Made by a program: the position numbers and the translations under genes. The notes beneath the pieces were generated by a model. The model saw nothing but the letters and a program-made list of their open reading frames with translations, ran no database searches and was not told the DNA's origin. Shown here piece by piece: positions 8,404 to 16,893 of a stretch of 64,000 nt of DNA. Source of the stretch: Erwinia sp050410775 (GTDB lineage: Bacteria > Pseudomonadota > Gammaproteobacteria > Enterobacterales > Enterobacteriaceae); the NCBI RefSeq assembly GCF_050410775.1, contig NZ_CP191229.1. The stretch is one strand, 5' to 3'. How positions within the stretch are numbered: the stretch's first letter is position 1; the number at the start of each line of letters is the position of its first letter.

Positions 8404-9675
8404 ATGAGTGAAAAACAGCTGACTTTTGATGACCGGAACCATCAGCTTACAAATATCAATGTCTGGACCGCAGACAGCCAGTGGCTGGCCTACGACGTGC
8501 GTCCGTCCGGCGCCTCGTTTACCAGCCTGACCATCGAACGGGTAAACCTGAAGGGGCAAGCGGAGGTTCTCTGGCAGGCCAGGGATGGCGCGCATGTGGG
8601 CGTGGTCACCGTCAGCCCCGATCTGCCGCCGCGCTATGTCTGCATTCACGGACCAGAGCACCCTGACGCCAGCTGGAAATATGACTTCCACCACCGCCGT
8701 GGGGTGATTATCCAGCATGGTCATGCTGAAAATCTGGATGCCTGCGATATCACCTCTCCCTATACGCCCGGCGCGCTGCGTGGCGGTTCACATGTTCATG
8801 TGTTCAGCCCGGATGGCTCGCGGCTGAGCTTTACCTATAACGATCATGTGATGCACGAACTGGACAGCAAGGAAGATTTGCGCAACGTCGGCGTGGCGGT
8901 ACCTTTGCATCCTGTCTGCCCGCCAAAGCAGCATCCCCGCGAATATGACGGCAGCCACTTTTGCGTGCTGGTCACGCAGACAACCTCCACCCCTCTGCCG
9001 GGAAGCGATGAGATTAACCGCGCTTACGAAGAAGGATGGACAGGCACGGCAGGCTACCTGCGGCCCGACGGCCAGCGTCAGCGCTGGGCGCTGGCGTTTA
9101 TTGGCGATACTAAAGCCGCCAGTGGTGCCACGGTGCCGGAAGTTTTTATCGTCGATTTACCGGAAAAGATGGCGGACTATGCGCTGGCCGGCGATGCGCC
9201 GCTGGAGGGAACGGATACCCGCCTGCCCGCGCCGCCGCGGGGGGTGAAGCAGCGCAGGCTGACGTTTACCCACAACCGCGCCTTTCCCGGCCTGGCTACC
9301 GCACCACGTCACTGGTTGCGCAGCTCGCCCTCGGGCAGTGACATCGCCTTTCTGATGAAGGATGACATGGGCGTGGTGCAGCTGTGGTGCATTTCGCCAA
9401 ACGGCGGCGAGCCCCGGCAGATAACGCGGGTAAAGAGCGATATTCAGTCAGCCTTCAGCTGGCATCCTGATGGCGATGCGGTGGCGCTGATTCAGGACAA
9501 CAGCGTGATGCTGTGCGGGATGGAATCCGGAAAGATGCAGCGTCTGACCGCCCGGACGCCTGAAGCGCCCTGTGCGGAGGCGGTCGTCTGCTCACCTGAT
9601 GGCAGGCATGTGGCCTATATGCGCAACGTCGGAGGCTATCAGCAGATCTTTACCGCCGGAACGGGATGCCAGTAA
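8404..9675 (+). CDS. yidR: YidR, DUF3748 TolB-like beta-propeller protein
   Basis: Protein of unknown function, 423 residues, resembling E. coli YidR (415) over its full length, for example LTNINVWTADSQWLAYDVRP and GGSHVHVFSPDGSRLSFTYN. Repeated S-P-D-G segments are blades of a TolB/DPP-IV-like propeller (about 130-150, 310-360, 395-410). No signal peptide is seen, so it is probably cytoplasmic. E. coli yidR is neighboured by yidQ and ibpA, and the same trio is kept here. The start ATG 8404 aligns with the family. The function cannot be read from sequence. Confidence 0.9.
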   Translation: MSEKQLTFDDRNHQLTNINVWTADSQWLAYDVRPSGASFTSLTIERVNLKGQAEVLWQARDGAHVGVVTVSPDLPPRYVCIHGPEHPDASWKYDFHHRRGVIIQHGHAENLDACDITSPYTPGALRGGSHVHVFSPDGSRLSFTYNDHVMHELDSKEDLRNVGVAVPLHPVCPPKQHPREYDGSHFCVLVTQTTSTPLPGSDEINRAYEEGWTGTAGYLRPDGQRQRWALAFIGDTKAASGATVPEVFIVDLPEKMADYALAGDAPLEGTDTRLPAPPRGVKQRRLTFTHNRAFPGLATAPRHWLRSSPSGSDIAFLMKDDMGVVQLWCISPNGGEPRQITRVKSDIQSAFSWHPDGDAVALIQDNSVMLCGMESGKMQRLTARTPEAPCAEAVVCSPDGRHVAYMRNVGGYQQIFTAGTGCQ

Positions 9676-9680
9676 GGCGG

Positions 9681-10049
9681 TTAATGAGCGGATGGCATCG
9701 GGGCGGCGCTGGCAAGGCTGGCGGCCGTTCCGTTCTGTTTTTCGCTGCGCAGTATCCTTTCCCGCGGGGAGTCGGCCGCCTTATCGCTCCCGGAACGGTA
9801 ATAATCCCAGGGCAGCAGCAGCGTATCCATCACGGCGGAAAAGGGTAAATCAACGGCGGCCAGAGGACGCATCACCCAGCCGCTGTCCGCATTGGTAACG
9901 GTTTCGTAGCTGGCGCGGGTGCCGGGATAGTAGCCCTGATCGGGGCCGGTATGAGACATCAGGCTGGAACATCCGGTGGTGCTGGCTACGGAGAGGCAGG
10001 CCAGCAGGCCGGCGAAACGGTACGTCTTAAGTACAATCATATTCATCAT
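9681..10049 (-). CDS. yidQ: YidQ, DUF1375 lipoprotein
   Basis: Small predicted lipoprotein, 122 residues (110 in E. coli). The signal peptide ends in a lipobox-like SVASTTGC, giving a lipidated Cys near residue 27. The mature part has the family segment LPFSAVMDTLLLPWDYYR. The lipoprotein is probably envelope-anchored; its function is unknown. It converges on yidR (5-bp gap) and its start is divergent from the ibpA regulatory region. The C-terminal Ala/Ser-rich tail is a little longer than in E. coli. Confidence 0.88.
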   Translation of the reverse strand: MMNMIVLKTYRFAGLLACLSVASTTGCSSLMSHTGPDQGYYPGTRASYETVTNADSGWVMRPLAAVDLPFSAVMDTLLLPWDYYRSGSDKAADSPRERILRSEKQNGTAASLASAAPMPSAH

Positions 10050-10203
10050 CCCTTCAGTCGCGGCCTGGCCGCCCTGATTACGATCGTCGATATGCAGGGA
10101 AGATCCCGGTCACTCTGTGGTGACTCATGCACTGGTACGACAAATTCTTCCCTGAGTTTATGACATTCAAAGCGCGATGGTTAAAAAATTTGCGTTTTGA
10201 TCC

Positions 10204-10231
10204 CTTGAAACTTTCGTGCGTGTCACCATTT
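10204..10231 (+). promoter_or_regulatory. Sigma-32 heat-shock promoter of ibpA
   Basis: The -35 box CTTGAAA (10204-10210), a 13-nt spacer and the -10 box CACCATTT (10224-10231) match the sigma-32 consensus CTTGAA / CCCCATNT at 7 of 8 -10 positions. It lies 110 bp before the ibpA start, leaving room for the thermometer leader. ibpA is a classic sigma-32 target in E. coli. Confidence 0.8.
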
Positions 10232-10299
10232 TATTGTCAGGTTCACAAAGCCTGCGCCGACAGGGCAGCGTGGAGTGACCGGAGGCCCGTCCATAGTGG

Positions 10300-10341
10300 A
10301 GGGTTTCAATCCTAATCTCGCTGATAATCAGGAGTCGTAAC
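10300..10341 (+). promoter_or_regulatory. ROSE-type RNA thermometer in the ibpA leader
   Basis: The last leader segment has TCGCT (10318-10322) and AGGAG (10330-10334) facing each other across GATAATC, the arrangement of the ROSE anti-Shine-Dalgarno hairpin (U-Y-G-C-U pairing with AGGAG). ATG 10342 follows at normal spacing. Known enterobacterial ibpA leaders use this fold to block translation at low temperature. Confidence 0.7.
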
Positions 10342-10761
10342 ATGCGTAATTTTGACCTCGCACCCTTATACCGTTCATCTATCGGTTTTGACCGTCTGAT
10401 CAACCTGCTGGAATCAACCAGCCAGGGCCAGAGCAACGGCGGCTATCCTCCGTATAACGTTGAGCTGGTGGCGGAAAACCAGTACCGGATTACCATTGCC
10501 GTGGCCGGATTTGCCCAGAATGAACTGGATATCACCGCCCATGACAACCTGCTTACCGTGCGCGGTTCGCATCCTGAAGAGCAGCAGGAACGCACCTATC
10601 TTTACCAGGGGATCGCCGAGCGCAATTTTGAGCGTAAATTCCAGCTGGCCGATCACGTTAACGTGCGTGATGCCCGCCTGGAAAATGGCCTGCTCTCTAT
10701 TGACCTGGAGCGCATTGTCCCCGAAGAGAACAAGCCGCGCCGTATTGAAATCCTTAAGTAA
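10342..10761 (+). CDS. ibpA: Small heat shock protein IbpA
   Basis: ATP-independent holdase that binds aggregating proteins and passes them to DnaK/ClpB. 139 residues (137 in E. coli), starting MRNFDLAPLYRSSIGFDRL. It has the alpha-crystallin domain (about 35-125) with ERTYLYQGIAERNFERKFQL and the C-terminal I-X-I anchor in RRIEILK. Only one small heat shock gene is present; the E. coli ibpB paralogue is not adjacent. Regulation by sigma-32 and an RNA thermometer is visible upstream, and a terminator follows. Confidence 0.96.
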   Translation: MRNFDLAPLYRSSIGFDRLINLLESTSQGQSNGGYPPYNVELVAENQYRITIAVAGFAQNELDITAHDNLLTVRGSHPEEQQERTYLYQGIAERNFERKFQLADHVNVRDARLENGLLSIDLERIVPEENKPRRIEILK

Positions 10762-10772
10762 TAATCGCAATG

Positions 10773-10799
10773 AGGGCCGCAATCTGCGGCCCTTTTTTT
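10773..10799 (+). terminator. Terminator between ibpA and avtA
   Basis: Perfect 9-bp stem AGGGCCGCA / TGCGGCCCT with a 3-nt loop and seven T. It overlaps the last bases of the convergent avtA gene. Confidence 0.92.
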
Positions 10800-12048
10800 A
10801 TCCTTCCCGGTGCGCCCGCTCAACTTCCTCCGCCAGAATCATAATACCTTTCTCAATCACATCACTCTCCGGCACATAGTTCATGCGCATACACTGATGA
10901 GTGTGCGGCCATTCATGTTCAAGGCCGGGAAAGAAGAAGTGCCCGGGCACCATCAGCACGCCGCGAAGCTTCAGACGCTGATAGAGCACTTCAGTTGAAA
11001 CCGGCAGGTCTTTGAACCACAGCCAGAGAAAAATCGCCCCTTCCGGCTTATGGATTAAGCAGAGATCCTCTGGCAAATAGCGGCGAATAATGGCGATGGT
11101 CTGCTTTACCCGCTCCAGATAGAACGGCCTGATCACTTCCTGCGACAGCCGCAGCAGGTCGCCGCGCTGGATCATTTCGTTGGCGATCGCCGGGCCGATA
11201 CTGCCAGGCGCCAGGCTGATAATACCGTTCATATTACTGATGGCAGAGATAATGCTCTCATCGGCAATAATAATGCCGCAGCGCGCGCCAGGCAGCCCCA
11301 GCTTGGAGAGACTCATACAGAGGATAATGTTGGAATTCCACAGCGGACGCGCCTCGCTGAAGATAATGCCGGGGAAAGGAACGCCGTAGGCATTATCGAT
11401 CAGCAGCGGAATGTCATGCTGTTGTGCCAGCACGTCCAGCTTCATCAGTTCTTCATCAGTAATGACATTGCCGGTCGGATTGGTCGGGCGCGATACACAA
11501 ATCAGTCCCGTATCGTCAGTGACCGACAAATGCTCAAAATCGACATGATATTTAAACTGACCTTCGGGGAGCATTTCAATATCTGGACGGGCGGAGACAA
11601 ACAGATCCTCATCCAGCCCGGCGTCGGCATAACCCAGATATTCCGGGGCCAGCGGAAAAAGCACATGCTTTTTGCTGCCGTCGGCCCGGCGGCCCGCGTA
11701 AAGGTTAAAAAGGTAGAAAAACGCGCTCTGGCTGCCGTTGGTCAGGGCGATATTCTCAGGGCCAATTTGCCAGCCCAGCTGGTCACGCAGCAGCGTGGAG
11801 AGCGATTCCAGCAGCGACGCTTTACCCCGGGGCCCGTCGTAGTTACAGAGCGCCTCAGCCAGCTTGCCCTCGCTGTGCATCTGCTGCAAAAGCTGAACAA
11901 AGTAATCATTCATGGCGGGGATCTGGGCGGGGTTGCCGCCGCCCAGCATGACGGCCCCCGGCGTGCGTAATCCTTCACCCATATCTTCCATCAGGCGCGC
12001 AATACCTGAATGGCGCGTAAATTTCTCTCCGAAGGCGGAAAAGTTCAT
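10798..12048 (-). CDS. avtA: Valine-pyruvate aminotransferase AvtA
   Basis: PLP-dependent class I/II aminotransferase that interconverts valine plus pyruvate with 2-ketoisovalerate plus alanine. 416 residues (417 in E. coli) with near-complete colinearity: FGEKFTRHSGIARLMEDMGE at the start, NPAQIPAM, NGSQSAFFYLFNLYAGRRAD, and the PLP-lysine region CMSLSKLGLPGARCG near 245-260. The start is ATG at 12048. It is monocistronic, convergent with ibpA and divergent from the kdg/kdu cluster across 419 bp. Confidence 0.96.
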   Translation of the reverse strand: MNFSAFGEKFTRHSGIARLMEDMGEGLRTPGAVMLGGGNPAQIPAMNDYFVQLLQQMHSEGKLAEALCNYDGPRGKASLLESLSTLLRDQLGWQIGPENIALTNGSQSAFFYLFNLYAGRRADGSKKHVLFPLAPEYLGYADAGLDEDLFVSARPDIEMLPEGQFKYHVDFEHLSVTDDTGLICVSRPTNPTGNVITDEELMKLDVLAQQHDIPLLIDNAYGVPFPGIIFSEARPLWNSNIILCMSLSKLGLPGARCGIIIADESIISAISNMNGIISLAPGSIGPAIANEMIQRGDLLRLSQEVIRPFYLERVKQTIAIIRRYLPEDLCLIHKPEGAIFLWLWFKDLPVSTEVLYQRLKLRGVLMVPGHFFFPGLEHEWPHTHQCMRMNYVPESDVIEKGIMILAEEVERAHREG

Positions 12049-12467
12049 AGCGTATAACTGCTTATTAAAGGCAAGTGAAACCTCACCTTAACGCCACCCC
12101 GGGAGCGATGCAATCTTCCTGCCCTGCGGGACATCCCGGCCGTCTTACGGCGTACCGCAGCGAAGCGACGGCAGGCCAGACCGCCTGGGATGGCAGAATC
12201 TGCCGGAGGATAAGAATAATCTGCCCAATATATCGCTTTAACGTGAATTCTTCTTATCAGAAACACAAAATCCAATAAAGTAAGTTTCAATTAACAAAAT
12301 TGAAATATTAAAACTGAAACACTGTTTTGTTTTTTTGGGAAAAACAGTTCAAAGGTGTTTTTATTTAGACTGCGATCACAGTTATGCCCGTTTGAGTTCC
12401 GCTATGATAGGTCATCCGCAGCGGGGCTACCTGCTGCAAATAAAACTTAATATTGATGGAATAAAAG
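12049..12467. other. Divergent intergenic region, avtA / kdg-kdu cluster
   Basis: 419 bp. The avtA-proximal 170 bp are GC-rich with short imperfect repeats around CATCCCGG. The cluster-proximal part is AT-rich and holds the KdgR box at 12313-12331. A half-conserved CRP-like sequence (TTAGA, six bases, TCACA) lies near 12365-12380. No coding sequence is recognised. Confidence 0.5.
12313..12331 (+). promoter_or_regulatory. KdgR operator upstream of the kdg/kdu cluster
   Basis: ACTGAAACACTGTTTTGTT matches the KdgR consensus AATRAAAYRYYRTTTYATT at 17 of 19 positions. KdgR is the IclR-family repressor of pectin catabolism, relieved by 2-keto-3-deoxygluconate; kdgT and kduI/kduD are known targets in Dickeya. 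The box lies 136 bp before the first gene. KdgR itself is not encoded in the window. Confidence 0.75.
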
Positions 12468-12941
12468 ATGATTGCTTCCACTATTCAGGATTATCAGCAG
12501 GTGCAGGGAGTGCCGCCCCAGCTTAAGGCATTGATTGGACAGGCGCTGAGCATTATCGAGCGCCAGCCGGATGAAGGCCGCTATGATATTGAAGGTGACG
12601 CCGCCTTTGTGCTCATCTCACGCCCGCTGACAGAACCCCAGGCGCAGCGCCCCGCGGAGCTGCATCATCGCTATCTGGATGTGCAGATTTTGCTGGAGGG
12701 AGAGGAAGTGCTGGGGTATGGCCTTATGCAGTGCCACGCCACGCCAGAGAACGATCAACTTAAAGAGAAAGATATCGCTTTCTTCAACGCTATTCCGAAT
12801 GAACAGTTTCTGCATTTTCAGCCGGGTAATTTCGTCATTTTCTTCCCGAAAGAATTACACCGGCCCTTGTGCGCGGTAAGGGATACCCCTCAGAAAATTA
12901 AAAAAGCGGTACTAAAAGTGAGAATGGATTTTCTTAATTAA
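12468..12941 (+). CDS. YhcH/YjgK/YiaL (DUF386) family protein
   Basis: 157 residues of the cupin-like DUF386 family, with family segments LHHRYLDVQILLEGEEVLGY and FFPKELHRPLCAV. The His and Glu residues there form the metal-binding cupin site in solved relatives. Members accompany sugar-acid catabolic genes (E. coli YhcH with sialic acid, YiaL with the yiaK-S cluster), and some act as isomerases or mutarotases. Here it heads the KdgR-controlled cluster, suggesting work on a ketodeoxyuronate intermediate. Which intermediate is unknown. The start ATG 12468 lies 12 bp after GATGGA. Confidence 0.85.
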   Translation: MIASTIQDYQQVQGVPPQLKALIGQALSIIERQPDEGRYDIEGDAAFVLISRPLTEPQAQRPAELHHRYLDVQILLEGEEVLGYGLMQCHATPENDQLKEKDIAFFNAIPNEQFLHFQPGNFVIFFPKELHRPLCAVRDTPQKIKKAVLKVRMDFLN

Positions 12942-13026
12942 CCTCCTGGTAACGTTATTTATTCGTAACTATTCCGCTTTCGGCACGACGCGAGCGCGCC
13001 TGAAACTAACATGAGTGATTATTATT

Positions 13027-14034
13027 ATGAAAATCAAACAGGCTATTGAAAAAATCCCTGGTGGGATGATGCTGGTTCCACTTTTTATCGGGGCGATTGT
13101 CCATACGCTGTCACCCGGCGCAGGAAAATATTTCGGTTCATTCACTAACGGGCTGATGACCGGCACCGTGCCGATTCTGGCGGTCTGGTTCCTCTGCATG
13201 GGCGCCTCAATCCAGCTGAAAGCGACCGGTACCGTATTGCGTAAGTCAGGCACGCTGGTTGTCACGAAAATCGCTACTGCATGGATTGTCGCCGCTATTG
13301 CTTCCCGCATTATCCCGGAGCATGGCGTGGAAGTGGGCTTTTTCGCCGGACTCTCAACCCTGGCGCTGGTCGCCGCGATGGATATGACCAACGGCGGGCT
13401 CTACGCTTCCCTGATGCAGCAGTACGGCAGCAAGGAAGAAGCGGGCGCGTTTGTGCTGATGTCCGTGGAGTCTGGCCCGCTGATGACCATGGTGATCCTC
13501 GGCACGGCCGGTATCGCCTCCTTTGAGCCGCACGTCTTCCTTGGCGCGATACTGCCGTTCCTGGTGGGCTTTGCGCTGGGTAATCTTGACCCCGATCTGC
13601 GTGAGTTTTTCAGCAAAGCTGTTCATACACTGATTCCGTTCTTTGGCTTTGCACTGGGCAACACCATCAACCTTAACGTCATTCTGGAAACCGGCCTGCT
13701 TGGCTGCCTGCTGGGCGTCAGCGTCATCGTGATAACGGGTATCCCGCTTATCATCGCTGATAAGCTGATCGGTGGCGGCAACGGGACCGCCGGGGTGGCG
13801 GCGTCCAGTTCAGCCGGCGCGGCGGTAGCGACCCCCGTGCTGATTGCCGAAATGGTACCGGCGTTCAAGCCAATGGCACCGGCAGCCACGGCGCTGGTTG
13901 CCACCTCGGTGATTGTCACCTCTGTCGTGGTGCCTGTCCTGACCGCAATGTGGGCCAAACGCTTTTCGCCACAGGCGCCTGTTGAAGAAACAAAGAAAGA
14001 CCCCGTCATTCTTGGCAACGTGAAACCGTCCTGA
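13027..14034 (+). CDS. kdgT: 2-keto-3-deoxygluconate permease KdgT
   Basis: Inner-membrane symporter importing 2-keto-3-deoxygluconate (KDG). 335 residues from ATG 13027, beginning MKIKQAIEKIPGGMMLVPLF like E. coli KdgT; a GTG at 13015 would add four residues. About ten hydrophobic segments are visible, with conserved blocks HTLSPGAGKYFGSFTNG and ALVAAMDMTNGGLYASLMQQ. It lies between the DUF386 gene and kduI, all on the plus strand behind one KdgR box. KDG is the end product of the kduI/kduD steps, so the cluster handles both imported and internally made KDG. Confidence 0.95.
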   Translation: MKIKQAIEKIPGGMMLVPLFIGAIVHTLSPGAGKYFGSFTNGLMTGTVPILAVWFLCMGASIQLKATGTVLRKSGTLVVTKIATAWIVAAIASRIIPEHGVEVGFFAGLSTLALVAAMDMTNGGLYASLMQQYGSKEEAGAFVLMSVESGPLMTMVILGTAGIASFEPHVFLGAILPFLVGFALGNLDPDLREFFSKAVHTLIPFFGFALGNTINLNVILETGLLGCLLGVSVIVITGIPLIIADKLIGGGNGTAGVAASSSAGAAVATPVLIAEMVPAFKPMAPAATALVATSVIVTSVVVPVLTAMWAKRFSPQAPVEETKKDPVILGNVKPS

Positions 14035-14110
14035 AGCGGCTGTACAGCCGGTTAACCGTTCATCAGGCGACGTGTGCTCCTGCCGTCGCCGACCAACAAA
14101 AGGTAATCCC

Positions 14111-14947
14111 ATGCAAGTTCGTCAAAGTATTCATAGCGACCACGCAAAGCAGCTCGATACCGAAGGCCTGCGCCGCGAGTTCCTGATCGAATCAATTTTT
14201 GAAGCTGACCGCTACACCATGACCTACAGCCATATCGATCGCATCGTGATCGGCGGCGTGATGCCGGTCAGCCAGACGGTTGCCCTGGCAGGCGATGTGG
14301 GGAAAGCCTTCGGCGTCAGCTACTTCCTGGAGCGTCGTGAGCTGGGCGTTATCAATATCGGCGGCCCGGGCACTATCACCGTTGATGGTCAGTGTTATGA
14401 AGTAGGGAATAAAGAAGCGCTCTATGTCGGTAAGGGAGCCAGAGAAGTGGTGTTCGCCAGCAGTGATGCGCAGAAACCGGCGAAATTCTACTACAACAGC
14501 GCCCCTGCCCACACCACCTATCCGACGACTCTGGTCACTAAGGATCAGGTTTCGCCACAGACGTTAGGCAGCGCTGAAACCAGTAACCTGCGCACCATTA
14601 ACAAATATCTGGTGCCGGACGTACTGACTACCTGCCAGTTGACGATGGGCCTGACCGAGCTGGCAGAAGGCAACTTGTGGAACACCATGCCGTGCCATAC
14701 GCACGATCGGCGCATGGAAGTTTACTTCTACTTCAATATGGATGACGAAACGGCCGTATTCCACATGATGGGTCAGCCGCAGGAGACCCGCCATCTGCTG
14801 GTGCATAACGAGCAGGCGGTGATTTCGCCAAGCTGGTCAATTCACTGCGGCGTCGGCACCAAAAACTACACCTTTATCTGGGGCATGGTGGGTGAAAACC
14901 AGGTCTTTGATGATATGGATCATGTCAAAGTCAGCGAACTTCGCTAA
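14111..14947 (+). CDS. kduI: 5-dehydro-4-deoxy-D-glucuronate isomerase KduI
   Basis: Zinc-dependent isomerase converting 5-keto-4-deoxyuronate into 2,5-diketo-3-deoxygluconate during pectin breakdown. 278 residues from ATG 14111 (278 in E. coli). It starts MQVRQSIHSDHAKQLDTEGL, and the metal-binding cupin histidines lie in MPCHTHDRRMEVYFYF (about 195-210). An upstream in-frame ATG at 14072 is not conserved. It sits 76 bp after kdgT and 20 bp before kduD, whose product takes the next step. Confidence 0.96.
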   Translation: MQVRQSIHSDHAKQLDTEGLRREFLIESIFEADRYTMTYSHIDRIVIGGVMPVSQTVALAGDVGKAFGVSYFLERRELGVINIGGPGTITVDGQCYEVGNKEALYVGKGAREVVFASSDAQKPAKFYYNSAPAHTTYPTTLVTKDQVSPQTLGSAETSNLRTINKYLVPDVLTTCQLTMGLTELAEGNLWNTMPCHTHDRRMEVYFYFNMDDETAVFHMMGQPQETRHLLVHNEQAVISPSWSIHCGVGTKNYTFIWGMVGENQVFDDMDHVKVSELR

Positions 14948-14967
14948 GACATTTCAGGAGGAATTCC

Positions 14968-15729
14968 ATGATTTCACAAGCTTTCAATTTGGAAGGTAAG
15001 ATCGCGCTGGTGACCGGCTGTGATACCGGGCTGGGGCAGGGGATGGCCGTAGGTCTGGCGGAAGCGGGCTGCGACATCGTTGGTATCAACATCGTTGAGC
15101 CGACGGACACCATTGAGCGCGTGACCGCGCTGGGCCGCCGCTTTCTCAGTCTGACCGCCGATATGAGCGATATCAGCGGCTTTGCCGGGCTGCTGGAGCG
15201 GGCCGTCGCGGAATATGGCAAGATTGATATTCTGGTCAATAACGCCGGCATCATTCGTCGTGAAGATGCGATTTCGTTCAGTGAAAAAGACTGGGACGAC
15301 GTGATGAACCTGAACATCAAGTCGGTCTTCTTTATGTCACAGACGGTGGCGAAGCAGTTCCTGAAGCAGGGAACGGGCGGCAAAATCATCAATATCGCCT
15401 CCATGCTCTCTTATCAGGGCGGCATCCGCGTCCCTTCCTATACCGCTTCGAAAAGCGCGGTGATGGGCGTCACCCGCCTGCTGGCGAACGAATGGGCGCA
15501 GCACGGCATTAACGTTAACGCCATTGCGCCAGGCTATATGGCCACCAATAACACCCAGCAGATACGGGCAGATGAAGCACGCAGCGCGGCGATCCTGGAG
15601 CGCATCCCTGCGGGTCGCTGGGGATTACCGGAAGATCTGAAAGGCCCGGCGGTCTTTCTGGCTTCGCCCGCCGCTGATTACATCAATGGCTATACGCTGG
15701 CGGTGGATGGCGGCTGGCTGGCGCGCTAG
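14968..15729 (+). CDS. kduD: 2-dehydro-3-deoxy-D-gluconate 5-dehydrogenase KduD
   Basis: NAD-dependent short-chain dehydrogenase reducing 2,5-diketo-3-deoxygluconate to 2-keto-3-deoxygluconate. 253 residues, the usual length. The cofactor motif is TGCDTGLGQG near residue 16, the structural motif is NNAG near 88, and the catalytic Y-X-X-X-K is in SYTASKSAVMG near 155-165. A very strong AGGAGG ribosome binding site lies 6 bp before ATG 14968. It is the last gene of the cluster and is followed by a strong terminator. Confidence 0.96.
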   Translation: MISQAFNLEGKIALVTGCDTGLGQGMAVGLAEAGCDIVGINIVEPTDTIERVTALGRRFLSLTADMSDISGFAGLLERAVAEYGKIDILVNNAGIIRREDAISFSEKDWDDVMNLNIKSVFFMSQTVAKQFLKQGTGGKIINIASMLSYQGGIRVPSYTASKSAVMGVTRLLANEWAQHGINVNAIAPGYMATNNTQQIRADEARSAAILERIPAGRWGLPEDLKGPAVFLASPAADYINGYTLAVDGGWLAR

Positions 15730-15788
15730 GCCGGCCATAAACGAAAAAGCCTGAGCCCGCAGCAGGTGTGGGCCCAGGCAGGATTAAG

Positions 15789-15846
15789 CCACGGGGCGAT
15801 AAAGTGAATCCCATGACGGGGTGCTTTATCACCCCGTGGTTTTTTT
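15789..15846 (+). terminator. Terminator after kduD
   Basis: 16-bp stem with one mismatch between CCACGGGGCGATAAAG and CTTTATCACCCCGTGG, 19-nt loop, followed by seven T. It also lies just past the end of the convergent kguD gene. Confidence 0.92.
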
Positions 15847-15855
15847 ATGGATCGG

Positions 15856-16839
15856 TCAGCGCTGCGACTTTGCTACCTGCGGATTAACGCAGTTTTTCTC
15901 AATCTTGCCGGCCAGGGCCGCAATCAGGTTATCCACCGCATCTTTCGCCATACCGTAGCGGGTTTCATGCGTGGCGGAGCCAATATGCGGAAGCGCCACG
16001 ACATTCGCCATCCTCAGCAGCGGTGAATCGACCGGTAACGGCTCCTGCTCGAAAACGTCGAGGCCTGCCGCGTAAATCGTTCCGTCGTTAAGCGCCTCAA
16101 TCAGCGCCTGCTCATCGATCACCGGCCCGCGCCCGGCATTTATCAGCACCGCGCTGGGCTTCATTTTCGCCAACTGTTCACGACCGATCATGTGGTGGGT
16201 CTGTTCGGTCAGCGGCAGGCTGATACAGAGGAAATCTGACTCTCTGAGCAGCGTATCCAGATCGCAATACTGTGCGTCAAAACGTTCTTCCGCCTCATCA
16301 TGATGCTTACGGGCGTTATAGAGAATGGGCATGCTGAAGCCGAGATGCGCGCGCTGGGCGAGCGCCAGCCCGATGCGGCCCATGCCGAGAATTCCCAGCT
16401 TTTTATGGTGGACGTCAATACCGAACCAGTCGGGACCGATGCTGCCCTGCCATTCCCCCTGCTTGACGCGTCCGGCCACTTCAACCACGCGCCGGGCGGA
16501 TGAGAGCACCAGCGCCATCATGGTATCGGCCACCGTTTCGGTCAGGACGGTTGGCGTATGCATCAGCACCACGCCGCGCGCGTTCAGCGCCTCCACGTCA
16601 AAGTTATCGTAGCCCACGGAAACGGTGGAGGCCGCGCGCAATTTTGGCGCTTTTTCCAGAAACTCCGCATCCACTTTGCCACCGGAGCCGAGGATCCCCT
16701 CAGCCTGACGGAAGGCGTCGGCATGTTGAGCGACCGTTTCCGGCGACAGCCCGGCAATTTCCGTCACGTTAAAATGTTCATCCAGCGTTGAGCGGAGATC
16801 GTCCGGTAACGACTTATAGAGCACTACTGAGGGTTTCAT
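15856..16839 (-). CDS. kguD: 2-ketogluconate-6-phosphate reductase KguD (GhrB-type)
   Basis: D-isomer-specific 2-hydroxyacid dehydrogenase, 327 residues. It is very similar to E. coli GhrB (324), for example STVSVGYDNFDVEALNARGV and GILGMGRIGLALAQRAH. The dinucleotide motif GMGRIG lies near residue 153, with catalytic Arg in NAGRGPVIDE and catalytic His in PHIGSATHETR. By sequence it is GhrB (glyoxylate/hydroxypyruvate/2-ketogluconate reductase). By position it is the last gene of a ptxS-kguEKTD operon, where KguD reduces 2-keto-6-phosphogluconate to 6-phosphogluconate. The start is ATG 16839, 54 bp after kguT. ghrB is the alternative symbol. Confidence 0.88.
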   Translation of the reverse strand: MKPSVVLYKSLPDDLRSTLDEHFNVTEIAGLSPETVAQHADAFRQAEGILGSGGKVDAEFLEKAPKLRAASTVSVGYDNFDVEALNARGVVLMHTPTVLTETVADTMMALVLSSARRVVEVAGRVKQGEWQGSIGPDWFGIDVHHKKLGILGMGRIGLALAQRAHLGFSMPILYNARKHHDEAEERFDAQYCDLDTLLRESDFLCISLPLTEQTHHMIGREQLAKMKPSAVLINAGRGPVIDEQALIEALNDGTIYAAGLDVFEQEPLPVDSPLLRMANVVALPHIGSATHETRYGMAKDAVDNLIAALAGKIEKNCVNPQVAKSQR

Positions 16840-16893
16840 TCTTCTCTCCCTTTGAAAATGAGGAAACGGGCCCGCTGGCCCGTTTATGCAAAG

